Below, piece after piece: positions 1-11,367 of a stretch of 25,453 nucleotides of DNA. The notes beneath the pieces were generated by a model, which was given only the letters and a program-made list of their open reading frames with translations, searched no databases and was not told the origin of the DNA. The stretch is from Paraglomus occultum (Eukaryota; Glomeromycota; Glomeromycetes; Paraglomerales; Paraglomeraceae). Every line of letters starts with the position of its first letter. Position 1 is the first letter of the stretch. The stretch is taken from positions 1-25,453 of the forward strand of contig CAJVPJ010000427.1 of assembly GCA_910592205.1 (NCBI GenBank), read 5' to 3'. Made by a program: the position numbers and the translations under genes.

Positions 1-1083
1 CCATTTTCTGTCAATTTTCCTACCATTATCCGTTCCATGTTTTGCCCCTTATTCATGGCCATCTTCATTTTCGTCTTTTTCATTTTTTTACCATTTTTTC
101 ATTTTCTCTTCACGTTTTTCGTTTCTCTTCCATCGCTTTTCGTTTTTCACTATCTTTTTTCGCACTTTCGTCATTGCCATCGCCTTTCGTTTGCACCATG
201 TTCATGGCCTTTTCATTACTTTTTCACTCATTTTATAGCTATCTTTTCTTCTGCCATTTCTTTCACCATATATTCTCATCTTTGTCACAATTTCCCCAAT
301 TTTCTTTTCACTTTTGCACCATGTTCATAGCATTTCGACCTTACTGTTCCTTCCCTGTCTTTTTCATAATTTTTCCCCTGCTATTTTGCGCTTCACGTTT
401 ATGGTTGTTTTCATTTTCCCCCCATGTTTTCCTCCATCTTCCTCACTATACCATTTTATTCATGTTTGACCATTTTTCTTCGCTTTTTCTTCATTCTCTT
501 TGTCATCTTCGTCACATGTTATGACCACATTTCCATTTTCCTCGTCACTATTTTTCCTTTCCCCCCTTGTTTGGCGTGTTACCTTTTGGTTTTCTTTTTC
601 ACTACTTCATCTTCCTTGCACCAATGTTCATGGCTACCTTCACCATTTCCCTTTCATCTCTTTCACACTGTTTTCCTATTCACATTTTCGCCATCTCTTT
701 CATTAACTCCTTTCATTATTTTTAGCTGTCTTTTTACCATGTCTTTCTTCTTTCCTTCGCGTTTTTTTTTCACTATATCTTATCAGTTTCCTTCACCAAC
801 ATTCTTTTTTTTTTATTACCCACCTATATATTTCCTTCATCATGCCCATGGTTATCTGTGCATGTTCCTCTTTACGTTCATCGCCATATTCACGATCTTT
901 TCTTCCACCATGTTCACGGTTCATATTTTTTCACGATCTATCTCTTCGGATTTTCGTTGCGCTATATTCGCTCAACATTTTCTTGTTTTCATTCACTTTT
1001 TTTATCTCGCATTATTTCCTATATTTTTTCGTGTTCTCTCTCCAATATACTAACAAAATAATTTTACTCTTTTACTTTGATAG
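1..1083 (+). repeat. Pyrimidine-rich low-complexity intron (5' part of CHO2)
   Basis: This stretch is strongly strand-biased: the plus strand is mostly T and C with very few G. Words such as CCATGTTCATGGC, TTTTTCAC and TCGCCAT recur in degenerate form, for example near 47, 195, 316, 620, 841 and 907, like an eroded minisatellite. Open frames across it are only Phe/Ser/Leu-rich translations of the bias. It ends in a good acceptor (TTTGATAG, exon from 1084), and the first CHO2 exon seen starts in mid-protein. The simplest reading is therefore a long intron whose 5' splice site lies before the window. No CHO2 N-terminal coding sequence is visible here. Confidence 0.7.
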
Positions 1084-4000
1084 TCTGTTCCTGTCGAATT
1101 CAACACGTGGCTTTTATTCCGCGAGCTCGTAGACCTAATCCTCCTTAATGACTTCACTTCCTACATATGCTTTGCTCTGGCTAACTTCAACATTCCGGAG
1201 CACTCCAGCTTTATTGTTCATGTCTTACGATGGGCGGGAGGCTTGTTCCTTTTCTGGTTCAACGTCTGGGTCAAGAACGATGCTCATCGAGTTGTTAAAG
1301 ATTTTGCATGGTGTGAGTAATGGGGATTCTGTTTGGTCGGATTACGGGGAACTAAGAGAATGATAATGTTGAAATTAAGATAGTATTTGGAATTTAGTTG
1401 GACAATTGTATTGTGTTATCTAATTTCATTGTATTCACGAAAACTTTTTCATTTTCTAGACTGGGGTGATTTCTTTTTTTTGGAAGAACAAACACTGACG
1501 TTCGACGGGGTTTTTGAAATGGCTCCGCATCCAATGTATTCTGTTGGATATTGCGGATATTACGGAATCTCTATGATGATGGCTAGTTATACGGTTTTGT
1601 TTGTTAGCCTCGCTGCTCATGCTGCTCAATTTGCCTTTTTGGTTTTTGTCGAAAATCCACGTATGTAGAAAAAAATTGAATGATGATGGTTGGTGAAAAA
1701 AATGTGGTTTGGGGAGGTGAAAGGTGTTTTTATTTACGCTGTAAATAAGTTAGTTTTTAAGAGTGAAGAAAAGCCTTTTCTTCTCCCTATAAAAATATAA
1801 AAACTTAGAAATTTTTAAGGGTTTTGTTCTTTCCCTTGTTTTAGTATATTTGAAACAGTTTGAGATTAATGTTTTGTATGTAAAAAAATTTGGCAAGGCA
1901 GTTCGGTGGATGAGGCTTATATTCGATAGACTTTTTGTTATCTTGTTGACGGTTTATACTATTTATTCTATATCATATTTTTTGATACTGACTCGTTTGA
2001 TGTCTTCAACCTATTCTTACAGATATTGATAAAATCTATAACGATCCAAAACCGCTAAGGGCCAAACTATCACCATCGCCCAAGGCTTTGCTTACATCAT
2101 CAACATCATCGTCAAGTTCAACTAACGCAGGGTCCCTGCATGATCACTTATCAACTTCAACCGCTCTTCAACCGACTCTTGCGGACTTCTCTCATCCTCC
2201 AACTTCTTTCCAATACTTTCGTCGCGATCTTATTGTTTTCAAAAACTTTGACCTCCTTCGCGCAGCCGATCTCTTCGTAGTTATCATAATATTTTATGCC
2301 ACTGCTGTTCCACTGCTGATTTCCGGTGCATCAGAAAATGCCGTACAAATGTTTGTTGTTGGACAATGCCTTGCTTGGAGAATATTTCATACCTACGTAT
2401 TAGGAGCCATATTGGATTTGCAGAGCAAGGAGAAGTTTTGGACGAAACATTACATAAAGTTTGGAGGAACTGTTAAGGAAGCGTTTGACAATTGGAAGAG
2501 GTGATTGTGATATGATGTAGTTATATTGCATAAAAAGCATATTTTTGGTTTTTGTTCTTACTCATTTTCTGCATTCCTCGTTTCCATTTCTACAGTATCT
2601 ACAATCTTTCTCTCAGCATGACCTACGTTACCTTCTTGATAGCATCATACAAACTCTATTCACTTCCTTTTGACTGGTCTTATGGCACCGTCCTCCTCCG
2701 ACACACGCTCGGTATACTGCTGATAGCCCTCCATATATGGACATCCATATCCGTTTTTGAGGAACTTGGAGATTTCGGCTGGTTTTACGGCGACTTTTTC
2801 CTGGACGAATACCCTTCTACACTATGTTACACGGGAATTTACAGATTTTTGAATAATCCAGAAAAACTTATCGGACACGCAGCGTTCTGGGGGATTACGC
2901 TGATTTCCAGCAGTTGGGTTATATTTGGATTGGCTCTGTTTAGCCAGACGTCAAACTTTTTATTCTTGAAATACGTCGAATCTCCACACATGAAGAAATT
3001 ATATGGTGACGAGATACGAAAAGAAGATGGTGTTTCGAAAACTATCAGGAGAGTGAATATATTCCCCGAAAGGGTACGAGAGGAAGTATCGAAAATTGGA
3101 GCACCACAAATGTGGGCCGTCAGGAGGGTCGTGAATGAAGTCAGGGGATCAGTAGTCAAAGAAGTTAGAGAACGAGTGGTTGAAGCCGCAGAAGCTGTTG
3201 GGGAAATAGTCGAGGTTGCCGGAAATTTAATTCAGAAAGAACACGAGAAGATGATTCTCAAGTAAGAGTCGCTGAGTAATTAGGGTTCAACGTTTCGGAC
3301 GCTGGGACACTTTATTTATGCTTCTTACTATATTTTGAATGTGGTTTCGGAAAATTTTAATGTTCTAAAATTCTGCGCTAGTTTCCCATAGCAGTATATC
3401 ATCGCTTTGGTTTCTATTGATTGTTATACAATTTGAAGCCTTGCGTAGTATTAACGACTCGTCTTTTTCAATTGCATAGTAACAGACGAAAATCAAAAAT
3501 TGATCCATCTCGATTTTCTATTACTCTCATTCCACCTCGTTCCGCACCGATAGCCCAAACTCCGACGTCACCAATACGCACGCCTCATTCCTCGGAACCA
3601 CCGTCACTATCATCGTCGCCTTCTTCGACTACTTCAACATCATCCCGATCTTCATCACCGTCATCTGCATCACCGTCATCTGCATCACCATCCTTCTCCC
3701 AGCCAATATCCTATAGTCTCGGCACACCTATCAGTATTCGTTGGACCGCTCCAAAGAATCATGGACGAAAAGATTGGATCGGACTGTATAAGTTCGGTGC
3801 TAATAACAGCAGAATCTTGACGAATGTTGGTAGCTGGGGAAGGTATTTCTATGTTGGAAATGTGGAAGAAGAAAATGATGATGAGGTGGAATCCAAAGAC
3901 GCGAAACTGAGAAGTGAAAGTAACGCGAATGTCATAGGCAACGAACATGAACAGGACAAAGACGATATTGTATCTGGAGAGTTGACTTTCAGAGGCGAAA

Positions 4001-4582
4001 AATTGTTCTGGGAAGTCGGGACATACGAATTCCGATACCACCATGATGACGAACATCACGTATTGGCTATATCAGCTCCGTTTGAAATAACGACGCCCGT
4101 TCTTACTCAATCTAATTTATTCTGTCTTCCGATCATCGAGCAGACTCTCCTAAAACTTGTGCAAAAATCACTGGATTCTGATCCCAAGTTGATTCCTAAA
4201 AGTACCAATGATGATTACGTCGTTATGAAGGAGGAACACGCAAAGAGAATAGTGTATGGAATTCGTATGATTTTTGGAGTAGACTTTGTATGGGATGTAG
4301 CGGTCGTTGATGCAAATGTAGCGAGGCTGGCAAAGAGAGTGAGTATATATTGGGATGATGTCATTGGTATTTCTAGAAATTGTTTTGGACTATTTTTATT
4401 TTTTTCAAAATATTTCTGATCACATTGTCAATTCAAACAACGGTTCCTCTCTTCCCTTTCCATTCGAACAGATCTACGAAGCTCATCGTGTTCTAACGCT
4501 CGGCCCATCTACGAAATCAGGAAATCCCGTAGATTGTGATAAGAGCTCTGAGGGAGAAAGTATACAAGCAATTCCGCATTAG
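1084..4582 (+). CDS. CHO2: Phosphatidylethanolamine N-methyltransferase, 5' partial, six exons
   Basis: This enzyme makes the first S-adenosylmethionine-dependent methylation of phosphatidylethanolamine on the way to phosphatidylcholine, in the ER membrane. Exons are 1084-1312, 1460-1660, 2023-2500, 2596-3261, 3480-4338 and 4472-4582, all with GT-AG introns. They total 2544 nt, giving 847 residues plus TAG in one frame. Fungal CHO2 hallmarks are present. The block [17 protein letters not shown] comes first. The first methyltransferase module has HPMY (residues 100-103) and ENPH (141-144). Multi-pass segments follow. The second module has [14 protein letters not shown] near residue 383 and [13 protein letters not shown]-terminal beta-type domain begins near residue 600 with RKDWIGLY. 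Ser/Thr-rich linkers sit in exons 3 and 5. Roughly 150-200 N-terminal residues, and the promoter, should lie upstream of the window. Identification is firm; exon 1's left edge depends on the acceptor at 1083. Confidence 0.93.
3654..3692 (+). repeat. 15-bp tandem repeat in the CHO2 Ser-rich linker
   Basis: The unit ATCACCGTCATCTGC occurs 2.6 times in tandem. It adds the in-frame pattern Ser-Pro-Ser-Ser-Ala to the linker before the C-terminal domain of CHO2. The period is a multiple of three, so gain or loss of a unit would keep the frame. It is probably variable between strains. Confidence 0.8.
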
Positions 4583-5112
4583 ATGGGTAAACCAACAATT
4601 TGAATGAACCGGGACTTTTTGTGTGGTTGTTATTTAATTAACTTAAAAAACTTTCTATTTAATATTGACTTTTGTCATCTGGATTTCTGAATTCATTTGA
4701 TACATGCCTCTCAAGGCATATAAAAGACACTTTATTTTACGTATTTATATACAAGATTTTAAAAACCTCATCACTTCTTGCAAAATGCTACAACCGTCTA
4801 CAGAATTTTAAACGGATAATCAATAAATATGGCACAACACATGCTGTTCGAATGGGCGAACCGTTGACATTGTCGATTGCGCATTCGTTTAGCATCGATA
4901 TAGCATGTGTATTATTATTAATCTTTGATTCATGCATGCAATTGTTCTCTGGCGTTTTGCCCAGTTTTGCCCAGTCTTTTTGGCCCTTTTTTCTTCTAGC
5001 ATCCTATACGCATTCACCCCATATCACATCGCTCAATCACATTCCCCGTTTTGGCATACAAGGATATTATTTATAGATACCAATTATCCAAATACGTATT
5101 ATGTGTTCTGTC

Positions 5113-5136
5113 TGACGATAGTTTCAGATATCGTCA
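5113..5136. repeat. Small perfect inverted repeat
   Basis: TGACGATA and TATCGTCA form an 8-bp stem around an 8-base loop, about 530 bases after the CHO2 stop. No T run follows it, and nothing else suggests a function. A stem of this size is expected by chance in a window this long. Confidence 0.5.
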
Positions 5137-7917
5137 TGCCCAGCGGTTTGAATGGATGAGTGAGAAAATGGTAATGAAATGTGAAAGTCGCTACTATTAA
5201 TGGATACGAAATGTTGCTAAAAACGGTTTGTTATTACAACTAAATGAAACATAAAACCTCTCCTCCATTGTCATTCTATTTTCTTTTGTTAGATAAAACG
5301 TCCATACACTATCATTCATACACTATATCCATTATCGTACGAAATATCAACTGTTGGGATCGCACAGATACATTCTTTCAAGTGAAAAGGCAGAAAAGAG
5401 GACAAAGGATAAATTGACAAGATTGTACAAGATGCCGAGTATGTAGGACGAAATAAGAAGTTAGGACAATTCGGGTTGGATTTAATTATCGACAATGCAT
5501 TTGACTAATGCATTATTAATAATCAAAGTCGCAAACCGGGCCCAACCAATCCTCGTTAACTGAAGCGACAAACTCATGACGTCCAAAGTGGTTTTTTACT
5601 GGTGATTTCTTTTCATCGATTAAGCAGAACAGATAGGGAGCTAACAACACTAAGCGGCTGGCTGAATGCGTGAGAAAATGTGTACTTCCATACTTGATTT
5701 GGAAAAATTGGTTTTTTTTTTTTTTCTTTTTTTCTTTCTTCTGAGTAACCCAAACTGATGATATAATCTATTTATCGTGTCACTACTCCGAACTGCCGTA
5801 ATCAATGCGCCTTCACATAACAAAACAAAGTTAATAATTCGTCAATGGCATTTATTCTTTGTTCTAGTTTCGTTACACGTTCGAGAAGCGGCATGACTTA
5901 GAGTCAATGCAAGGTACTGGTATTACCAGTGCATATTGCTTGTGTGAAAGATAAGGTGATATCTAAACTGCTGTTCAAACGTGTTAAACCGTCGACAATG
6001 ATGTGTGACTGATTACGGCTTGTTAGTGTGACCGCATAGATTCAGGGGGATGACATTGTGCGTTGATCTCTGCTCGATTAGTCGTAACAGGATCAAAAAT
6101 GGGAAAAAGGAACAAAACTCTAATTGCGAAAATCCTTAAATATAACACCAATAGCATGATTTGTTCAATCATGTGATATAATGCCCAAACATTCTATCGC
6201 ATTCCGTCTGTCTTCCGTAAATAGTTGGAATTTATTTTCCCTTGCACAGGTGTTTAGTGCCACTACCCAACAAGTGCACAAACCTGGGGGGGAAATATGG
6301 AGGGGGAAGGATTAATGGGAATGTTGTGTTGATACTTTCCGTATTTGGTAAAAGATAAAGCAACAATGTCAGGAAATTTAATTTGACTAACAAATATAAA
6401 ATTTATGCTTTTAATTGTTATTTATATTAAGGCTTGTAATCGTCGTATAATATTCGGATAGGAAACCCGCTTTAATAATGTGCTCCAATAATAATGGATA
6501 ACCATTCATATTTTCTCTATTTTAATAAAAATTTTGATTTTTATCCAATTCCCTACACCATACGTCATGCGAATCATGCGGATCGTGATCAGCCAATTGA
6601 AATTTACAAATTTCATGTGTATTCTGTAAAAAGGTAAAAGGAGCGCTTATTAGGAATTTGTACAATTATTTTTCAAGTTTTGTAGTGACACGAACGTCAC
6701 CCATTCTCGAATCAGGGGTGGGGGGGATAATTGACATGTACAGATACGCGCGTGTTGTTGATGGATAGAGGCAGCTAATAGTCATAACATTTATGCAAGA
6801 GGATACCGGTAACAAACGACAGACAAAGGTCAAAATGCGAGTTATTGATTAAATATAGTAAATAGGTTGTCTTAGCAAATTAATTAATTGGCATCTTGGC
6901 ACCTTCACACATCGTTTACCAATCAATGTAAGCGTCTTGCAAACAAAGAATGTCAGTGCATACTGTTTATTACACGACTTTATTTGAATATTTTCGATCT
7001 AAGTCTCCATTTTGTAACCATCTTCAAATTGACACAACAGCCATGTTGTCGCATTGTTGCCGGTGTTTGAATGCTAGGGTTTCCATTAATCTCATGAATA
7101 TGTGAGCTGTTTTCCTCATATAGTATACAACTGTTTATAGTAATAGGTGGTTGAACGATTCGGATATCTGTGCTAATTGAAACGAGAGTCTTGTCGAGAA
7201 TAGGAAGACTGGAATGGGAACAGTATTAACTGGGATTGGTCGTGAACGGTTTACTAATGGGTCATACAAAGGTGTATTATTGGTGTCAGGGCAGGAGTAA
7301 TAGAATTAACTCTAGTTCGTTCTTCTGTTCTCTTTAACATAATGATCTAACACGCAACACATTGATATCTGACCGGACATAATGACCCAGTTAGATGTTA
7401 CACTTAAATTTGTGACATGCATGGTTTGACTATGATATCGAATTAATGACCTTCGCTTGATATAATTATAATGTAAAATATATAATAATTATTTAAAATA
7501 ATAAACTGTTTGTAGTTTTTTATATACCATGCGGAAACTTATTTTTCTAAATAGAGCTTATTACCAGTAAGATTAATGTCTCTTACTATTCTAAATTTGA
7601 TTGTCAATGATAACTCCGCAACTTAACCATAAGTGCTACATAGTTTTGTTTACACAATGGTTTAACATGCAACACACAAACATCTAATATATCATGTTTG
7701 TGCGATGATCTAATAAGAGTGACTGGGGAGCGGAAAGTTGTGTAACTCGTCTAAGTTGAACAGTTTGATGAGAGTTTAGCTTGCTTGCTACTATCTCTTT
7801 AAATGGGAATCTTTGAACAAATACGTTTCCATCCGTTCCGCATACGCTCATTTGCTAACGATTTTTGTAGTGCCAAGACCGGGAGATAGCATAGTTAGCA
7901 TATTAATTTCATTAATT

Positions 7918-7943
7918 GCATATAATTTAAGGAGATTATATGC
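7918..7943. repeat. Small perfect inverted repeat
   Basis: GCATATAAT and ATTATATGC form a 9-bp AT-rich stem around an 8-base loop in intergenic DNA. It could be a transposon footprint or a protein-binding site, but AT-rich palindromes are common in DNA of this composition. Confidence 0.5.
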
Positions 7944-8882
7944 TGGGATACGTTACGATTAACATATTAGTATAAGATCATTCAGATTATTTCAGATAAT
8001 CAAATTTGACGGAGTTGAAATTCTACCAATCTCTCGGGACCAATGAAAGCATAACGACCAGTTAGAAGGTAAGAGTCAATTCTCACGCAAATCTGGTTTG
8101 ACCAATAAACGATGAGACTGCTTGTGCGTCCAGTCTAGAAGGTTATATTCCAAATCTGGAAGACACCGCTTTATGATCATTGTGGTCGTAAATCAGGCCA
8201 AGCAGTTTATGGCATAACAGTAATACTGAAATCGTTTACACTTGATGTAATTTTGACCATTCAATAATATTTGGACAGAATCCAAGTACGCCGTTCTATT
8301 ATTATATTTCATCGTTTATTTAGTAAAAACCGTATCCGTCATTGTTTTCAGTCAACTAGCTAATCCAAGTCGAGAATTACTTATTTTAAATTGTGTCATC
8401 TTCACGCTACACAGGTCAGAACATGCTCTGGATGAGAGCTAGCATGCACGATGGCTTGCTAGTGACACCAACGTTTGGTATATGCTATTAGAAATAGACG
8501 CTAGAATGCATATACAAAACAGGTTTTTGTGTATTATGCAAACTTTACAATGTCCATAATGGAAGTACCGGAAATTTTTGTTCTACATCGGGCAACATCT
8601 TCATTTACTGTCCGCCCGATATAGTTAACAACCATGCCATATGCGACCTTATAACAAATAAATTATTTGGTCCTATATACCATTACTAATATTTTTATGT
8701 ATAGAGTACATTTACACATCATCCCCACTCATTCCTATATCCAGATGGGTGGATATTAGACTAACCTTTATCCTTGACCTTGTTACTACAACTTTCGTTT
8801 CGTCAAACAAAGACGAACCAATTATCTTCTATCGTAGTATTCTCTTCTTTATCCTATATGAACAACGATCAACACGATTTTC

Positions 8883-8890
8883 TATAAAAA
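8883..8890 (+). promoter_or_regulatory. Possible TATA box upstream of the LPMO-like gene
   Basis: TATAAAAA lies about 250 bases before the ATG at 9134, in a stretch otherwise free of genes. The distance would require a fairly long 5' UTR or an unseen leader intron. It is a composition-prone motif in AT-rich DNA, so the call is weak. Confidence 0.25.
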
Positions 8891-9133
8891 GACCCCTGGG
8901 GTTTCGACCTTTTTCCATATCCAGAACATCGATTTCCTTCATTTATAACGGTAGCATCCTCACATCAGGTTCACCTTTCGTTTGAACCTCTGGTAGAGTT
9001 CCTTCCATTCCCCAAACACGCCATACATTTGCATATCATTCAATATTCGCAATTTGCATTTTTCAAGAAAAATTAGAGACACTTTCTTTTAGAAATCATA
9101 AAGCATACACTCCATTTTATAACGAAAGTCAAA

Positions 9134-9742
9134 ATGAAATACATCTATACATTCATTGCATTCATTCTCTTCTCTACTAGCCTCGTCGCTGGTAACGGAC
9201 AAATGAACTTCCCTCACCCTCGTCTTCCTAGTGGTGATTTTCAAACAGCTCTCGCACTCCTCGGCTCCCCCACTACGAATTATGGCTGCGGAAATGCCCC
9301 TACTCCTGGTCGAGTTTTAACGAAATACGTCCGCGGTCAGTCCATTAAAGTCGTATGGGAAATCACGGAAGCCTTGGAGGGTCAATGTTTCATGGACCTT
9401 TCTACCACTGGAAAAGACAATGATTTTCAACAAATTGGAACTCTACCTAATTGTGCCGATCAAGTCGGAGATTCTTTCACGGCTAATGTAAAGCTGCCTG
9501 ATGATGTGACGTGTGATAATTGTATATTGAGATTCAGATGGGTACCTGCCTTGTCGGGTGATACTTACTTGAATTGCGCTGATGTCTCGATTGAGGATCC
9601 CAAGCCGAAGTTAATGATGCAAAAGAAGCGCCAAACAAAGCGTCAGTGTCTAACATGTCATAAGGAAAAGCGTCAATGTTTAACATGTCATAAGGAAAAA
9701 CGTCAGGAAAAACGTCAATGTCTAACATGCCATAAGAAATAA
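9134..9742 (+). CDS. Secreted LPMO-like (chitin-binding type-4) protein with C-terminal Kex2 peptide repeats
   Basis: Single exon, 202 residues, ATG in a normal context. Residues 1-20 form a signal peptide. Residues 21-155 resemble the LPMO_10/chitin-binding type-4 fold: an N-terminal GQMNFPHPR block, a Cys-rich core (C52, C85, C107, C127, C130, C148), and the closing signature FRWVPALSGDTYLNCADV. LPMO enzymes need a histidine brace in which the mature N-terminal residue is His. Here that position is Asn21, and the second brace position, before GxC, reads Ala80-Leu81, so oxidative cleavage is unlikely. Residues 164-202 are a tail of Lys-Arg sites separating three QCLTCHK(E) units, the layout of a Kex2-processed repeat precursor. 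It could be a secreted peptide precursor using a dead LPMO scaffold, or a chitin-binding protein with a basic Cys tail. The fold call rests on pattern recognition only. Confidence 0.82.
   Translation: MKYIYTFIAFILFSTSLVAGNGQMNFPHPRLPSGDFQTALALLGSPTTNYGCGNAPTPGRVLTKYVRGQSIKVVWEITEALEGQCFMDLSTTGKDNDFQQIGTLPNCADQVGDSFTANVKLPDDVTCDNCILRFRWVPALSGDTYLNCADVSIEDPKPKLMMQKKRQTKRQCLTCHKEKRQCLTCHKEKRQEKRQCLTCHKK
9641..9742 (+). repeat. 30-bp tandem repeat encoding Kex2-bounded peptides
   Basis: Units lie at 9641-9670, 9671-9700, a 12-base partial unit at 9701-9712, and 9713-9742, where the last ends in the stop. Each full unit encodes Arg-Gln-Cys-Leu-Thr-Cys-His-Lys-Glu-Lys, so each Lys-Arg junction is followed by Gln. 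Copies differ at several bases (CAG/CAA, CTA/TTA, TGT/TGC, AAG/AAA), and all these changes are synonymous. Only the final Lys-Lys-stop end departs from the peptide. Confidence 0.88.
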
Positions 9743-11367
9743 TGGCATAAAGTAGAACAGAAGTTTTCACTACCTTATTTCGGCTTTTGATCAAATATCA
9801 TCATCGAGCATATGGCTTCAACATCACTTGTCAATAGATCATTGCACTTGTATACATTCATTTCAAATTGCATCAACATCATCCACATTGTAAACATATT
9901 GCATTTTACATAGAAATCATACTTTGCATTGGCATTTGTAATTTCCTACATTCATATTCATTAACCTCCTTGGATTTTCTTTTTATTTTCCGCGATTTTA
10001 TGCGGAGCCACAACTAAATACAATAAAGCAACTGTTGTACTAAGTACGATCGTTAGGTTACAATGTCATGTCAGTGGATAAGAAATCTAAATATTCTCTT
10101 GCCTCGTTTGCTCGTTCTAATCAGGATCAGAACTGACTGCAGGTTCCGAGAACTCGTTAAATCGCGAACCTTACAACGGGACAACCGTTCAGTAATAATC
10201 GAAATTAAAAATTATAATTAACCAGTTCTATCTGACGCAAACCAGTCTTATCCCTTAATGCATTTACGCATTCAGTCAATATCAACATTTACCTTGGCGA
10301 TATTGGAGCTTACTGTTATATAATTCCCTTGCGTATGTCACTTTTATGTCGGAATCCGTTTGATATCACTATGTACTGATATAACGAAAACAATCGGGAA
10401 ACTTCCATTATATCAACGTAGAAGACGAGAATTTGCCAAGACTGAAGTCTATTATGATCGTTGTATATACGAGACGTGACTACGAAATAATCGACGTAGC
10501 AGATTATAGTACTAGATTACATGTGACGTATTTAAACCCCGTGCCTGTGACATCCTCTTACGTCAATAGGGAAAAAAAATGTTAAACTCTCATTTTATTC
10601 GATTAATAAGGAGTTAGAACTGCTCGTAGCCGTATTCGGCTGATCCTCATACGTGCAACTCTTTAGCTTTACAAAGTCCTCGATGAGTATGAGCTCGAGT
10701 CCAGGCTTCGCTTAAAAGTTGGGTGAAAGCCCTTGGGAAATTCTATTGTCGCTTACTGAGAACAGACGATGTATCTAATGAATGAGCAGGTAACGGCCAT
10801 ATTTATAGGAACATTAGTTGCTGTCGTCTGGTAAAGAAATTCGTTGTTGAAGAGACAATCATTGTTATGTCTACAGCCTTGGTATTGTTCTTTGTTACAA
10901 ACTCTTCATTAATAATTTCTATTTTATAATCACACACATTTGTTGCACTATCCGAATTTAGTCGATTACATAGCGATAAATTTACGTTATACATTTGGTC
11001 AAATTCTGTGTTACGGCATTACGTTTGAATGTGCTATCTCGGTAATAAAACGCTGGAGTTTTAAAATGGTAAGTATTAGTATTGTTTGTCCGAAACAAGA
11101 CAATCTAACTTCTCCAACACCGTAGAGTTCATCATTCATAATAATGATAACAGCAATATTGTATTGTATTTCTAATTATATGCGTTACAAAAAGGGGGCG
11201 AGAACGCCCAATTGAGTGACAAGAAATTGTGTCCCAAACTATAGCCGAATTTTTAATTATTCCTTATACAGTATTAAAGGGTCTATACCTCTGTTGTGAG
11301 TCTAACACGGCATGTATTGTTCTGATCTAGATAATAGAACATCATTTTCCCAAAAAACAACTTAAAT
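9743..11367. other. Intergenic region
   Basis: No convincing gene is seen. A possible polyadenylation signal AATAAA lies at 10022-10027, 280 bases after the stop at 9742. Around 10628-10692 there are short inverted repeats (AGCCG/CGGCT at 10628-10641; CTCATAC paired with GTATGAG about 40 bases on), not enough to name an RNA. The promoter of the gene at 11368 should lie at the right end. Confidence 0.5.

Larger units (their letters stand above)
4583..9133. other. Long intergenic region without a recognisable gene
   Basis: I see no convincing coding region in 4.5 kb. Open frames here are short, mostly lack an ATG start, and have AT-driven composition without domain motifs. The stretch holds an interrupted T tract (5712-5741), short perfect inverted repeats (listed separately) and G runs near 6286 and 6715. 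I found no tRNA-like B box. The 3' UTR of CHO2 and the promoter of the gene at 9134 must lie at its two ends. Confidence 0.6.

Noticed and set aside
37-1132. Several overlapping open frames of 67-209 residues, Phe/Ser/Leu-rich
   Set aside because: They are translations of a low-complexity pyrimidine tract that lacks stop codons by composition. They have no domains, and a CHO2 exon starts after an acceptor at 1083.
2839-4059. Minus-strand open frames of 106 and 124 residues
   Set aside because: They lie antisense to well-supported CHO2 exons and show no motif of their own.
4672-5159. Open frames of 134 and 75 residues after CHO2
   Set aside because: The longer one has no upstream ATG (it begins at TTG). 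Neither shows domain features, and composition is as in intergenic DNA.
8749-8985. Open frame of 78 residues upstream of the LPMO-like gene
   Set aside because: It begins at a GTG codon, has no recognisable features, and overlaps the probable promoter region.
9641-9742. CLTCH units as c-type cytochrome haem-binding motifs (CxxCH)
   Set aside because: Haem attachment to CxxCH happens in mitochondria or bacterial periplasm, whereas this protein has a secretory signal. The Lys-Arg spacing fits Kex2 processing better.
10610-10760. Candidate structured RNA or C/D snoRNA
   Set aside because: CGATGAG and CTGA lie about 75 bases apart with short inverted repeats nearby, but box C is imperfect and no terminal stem forms.
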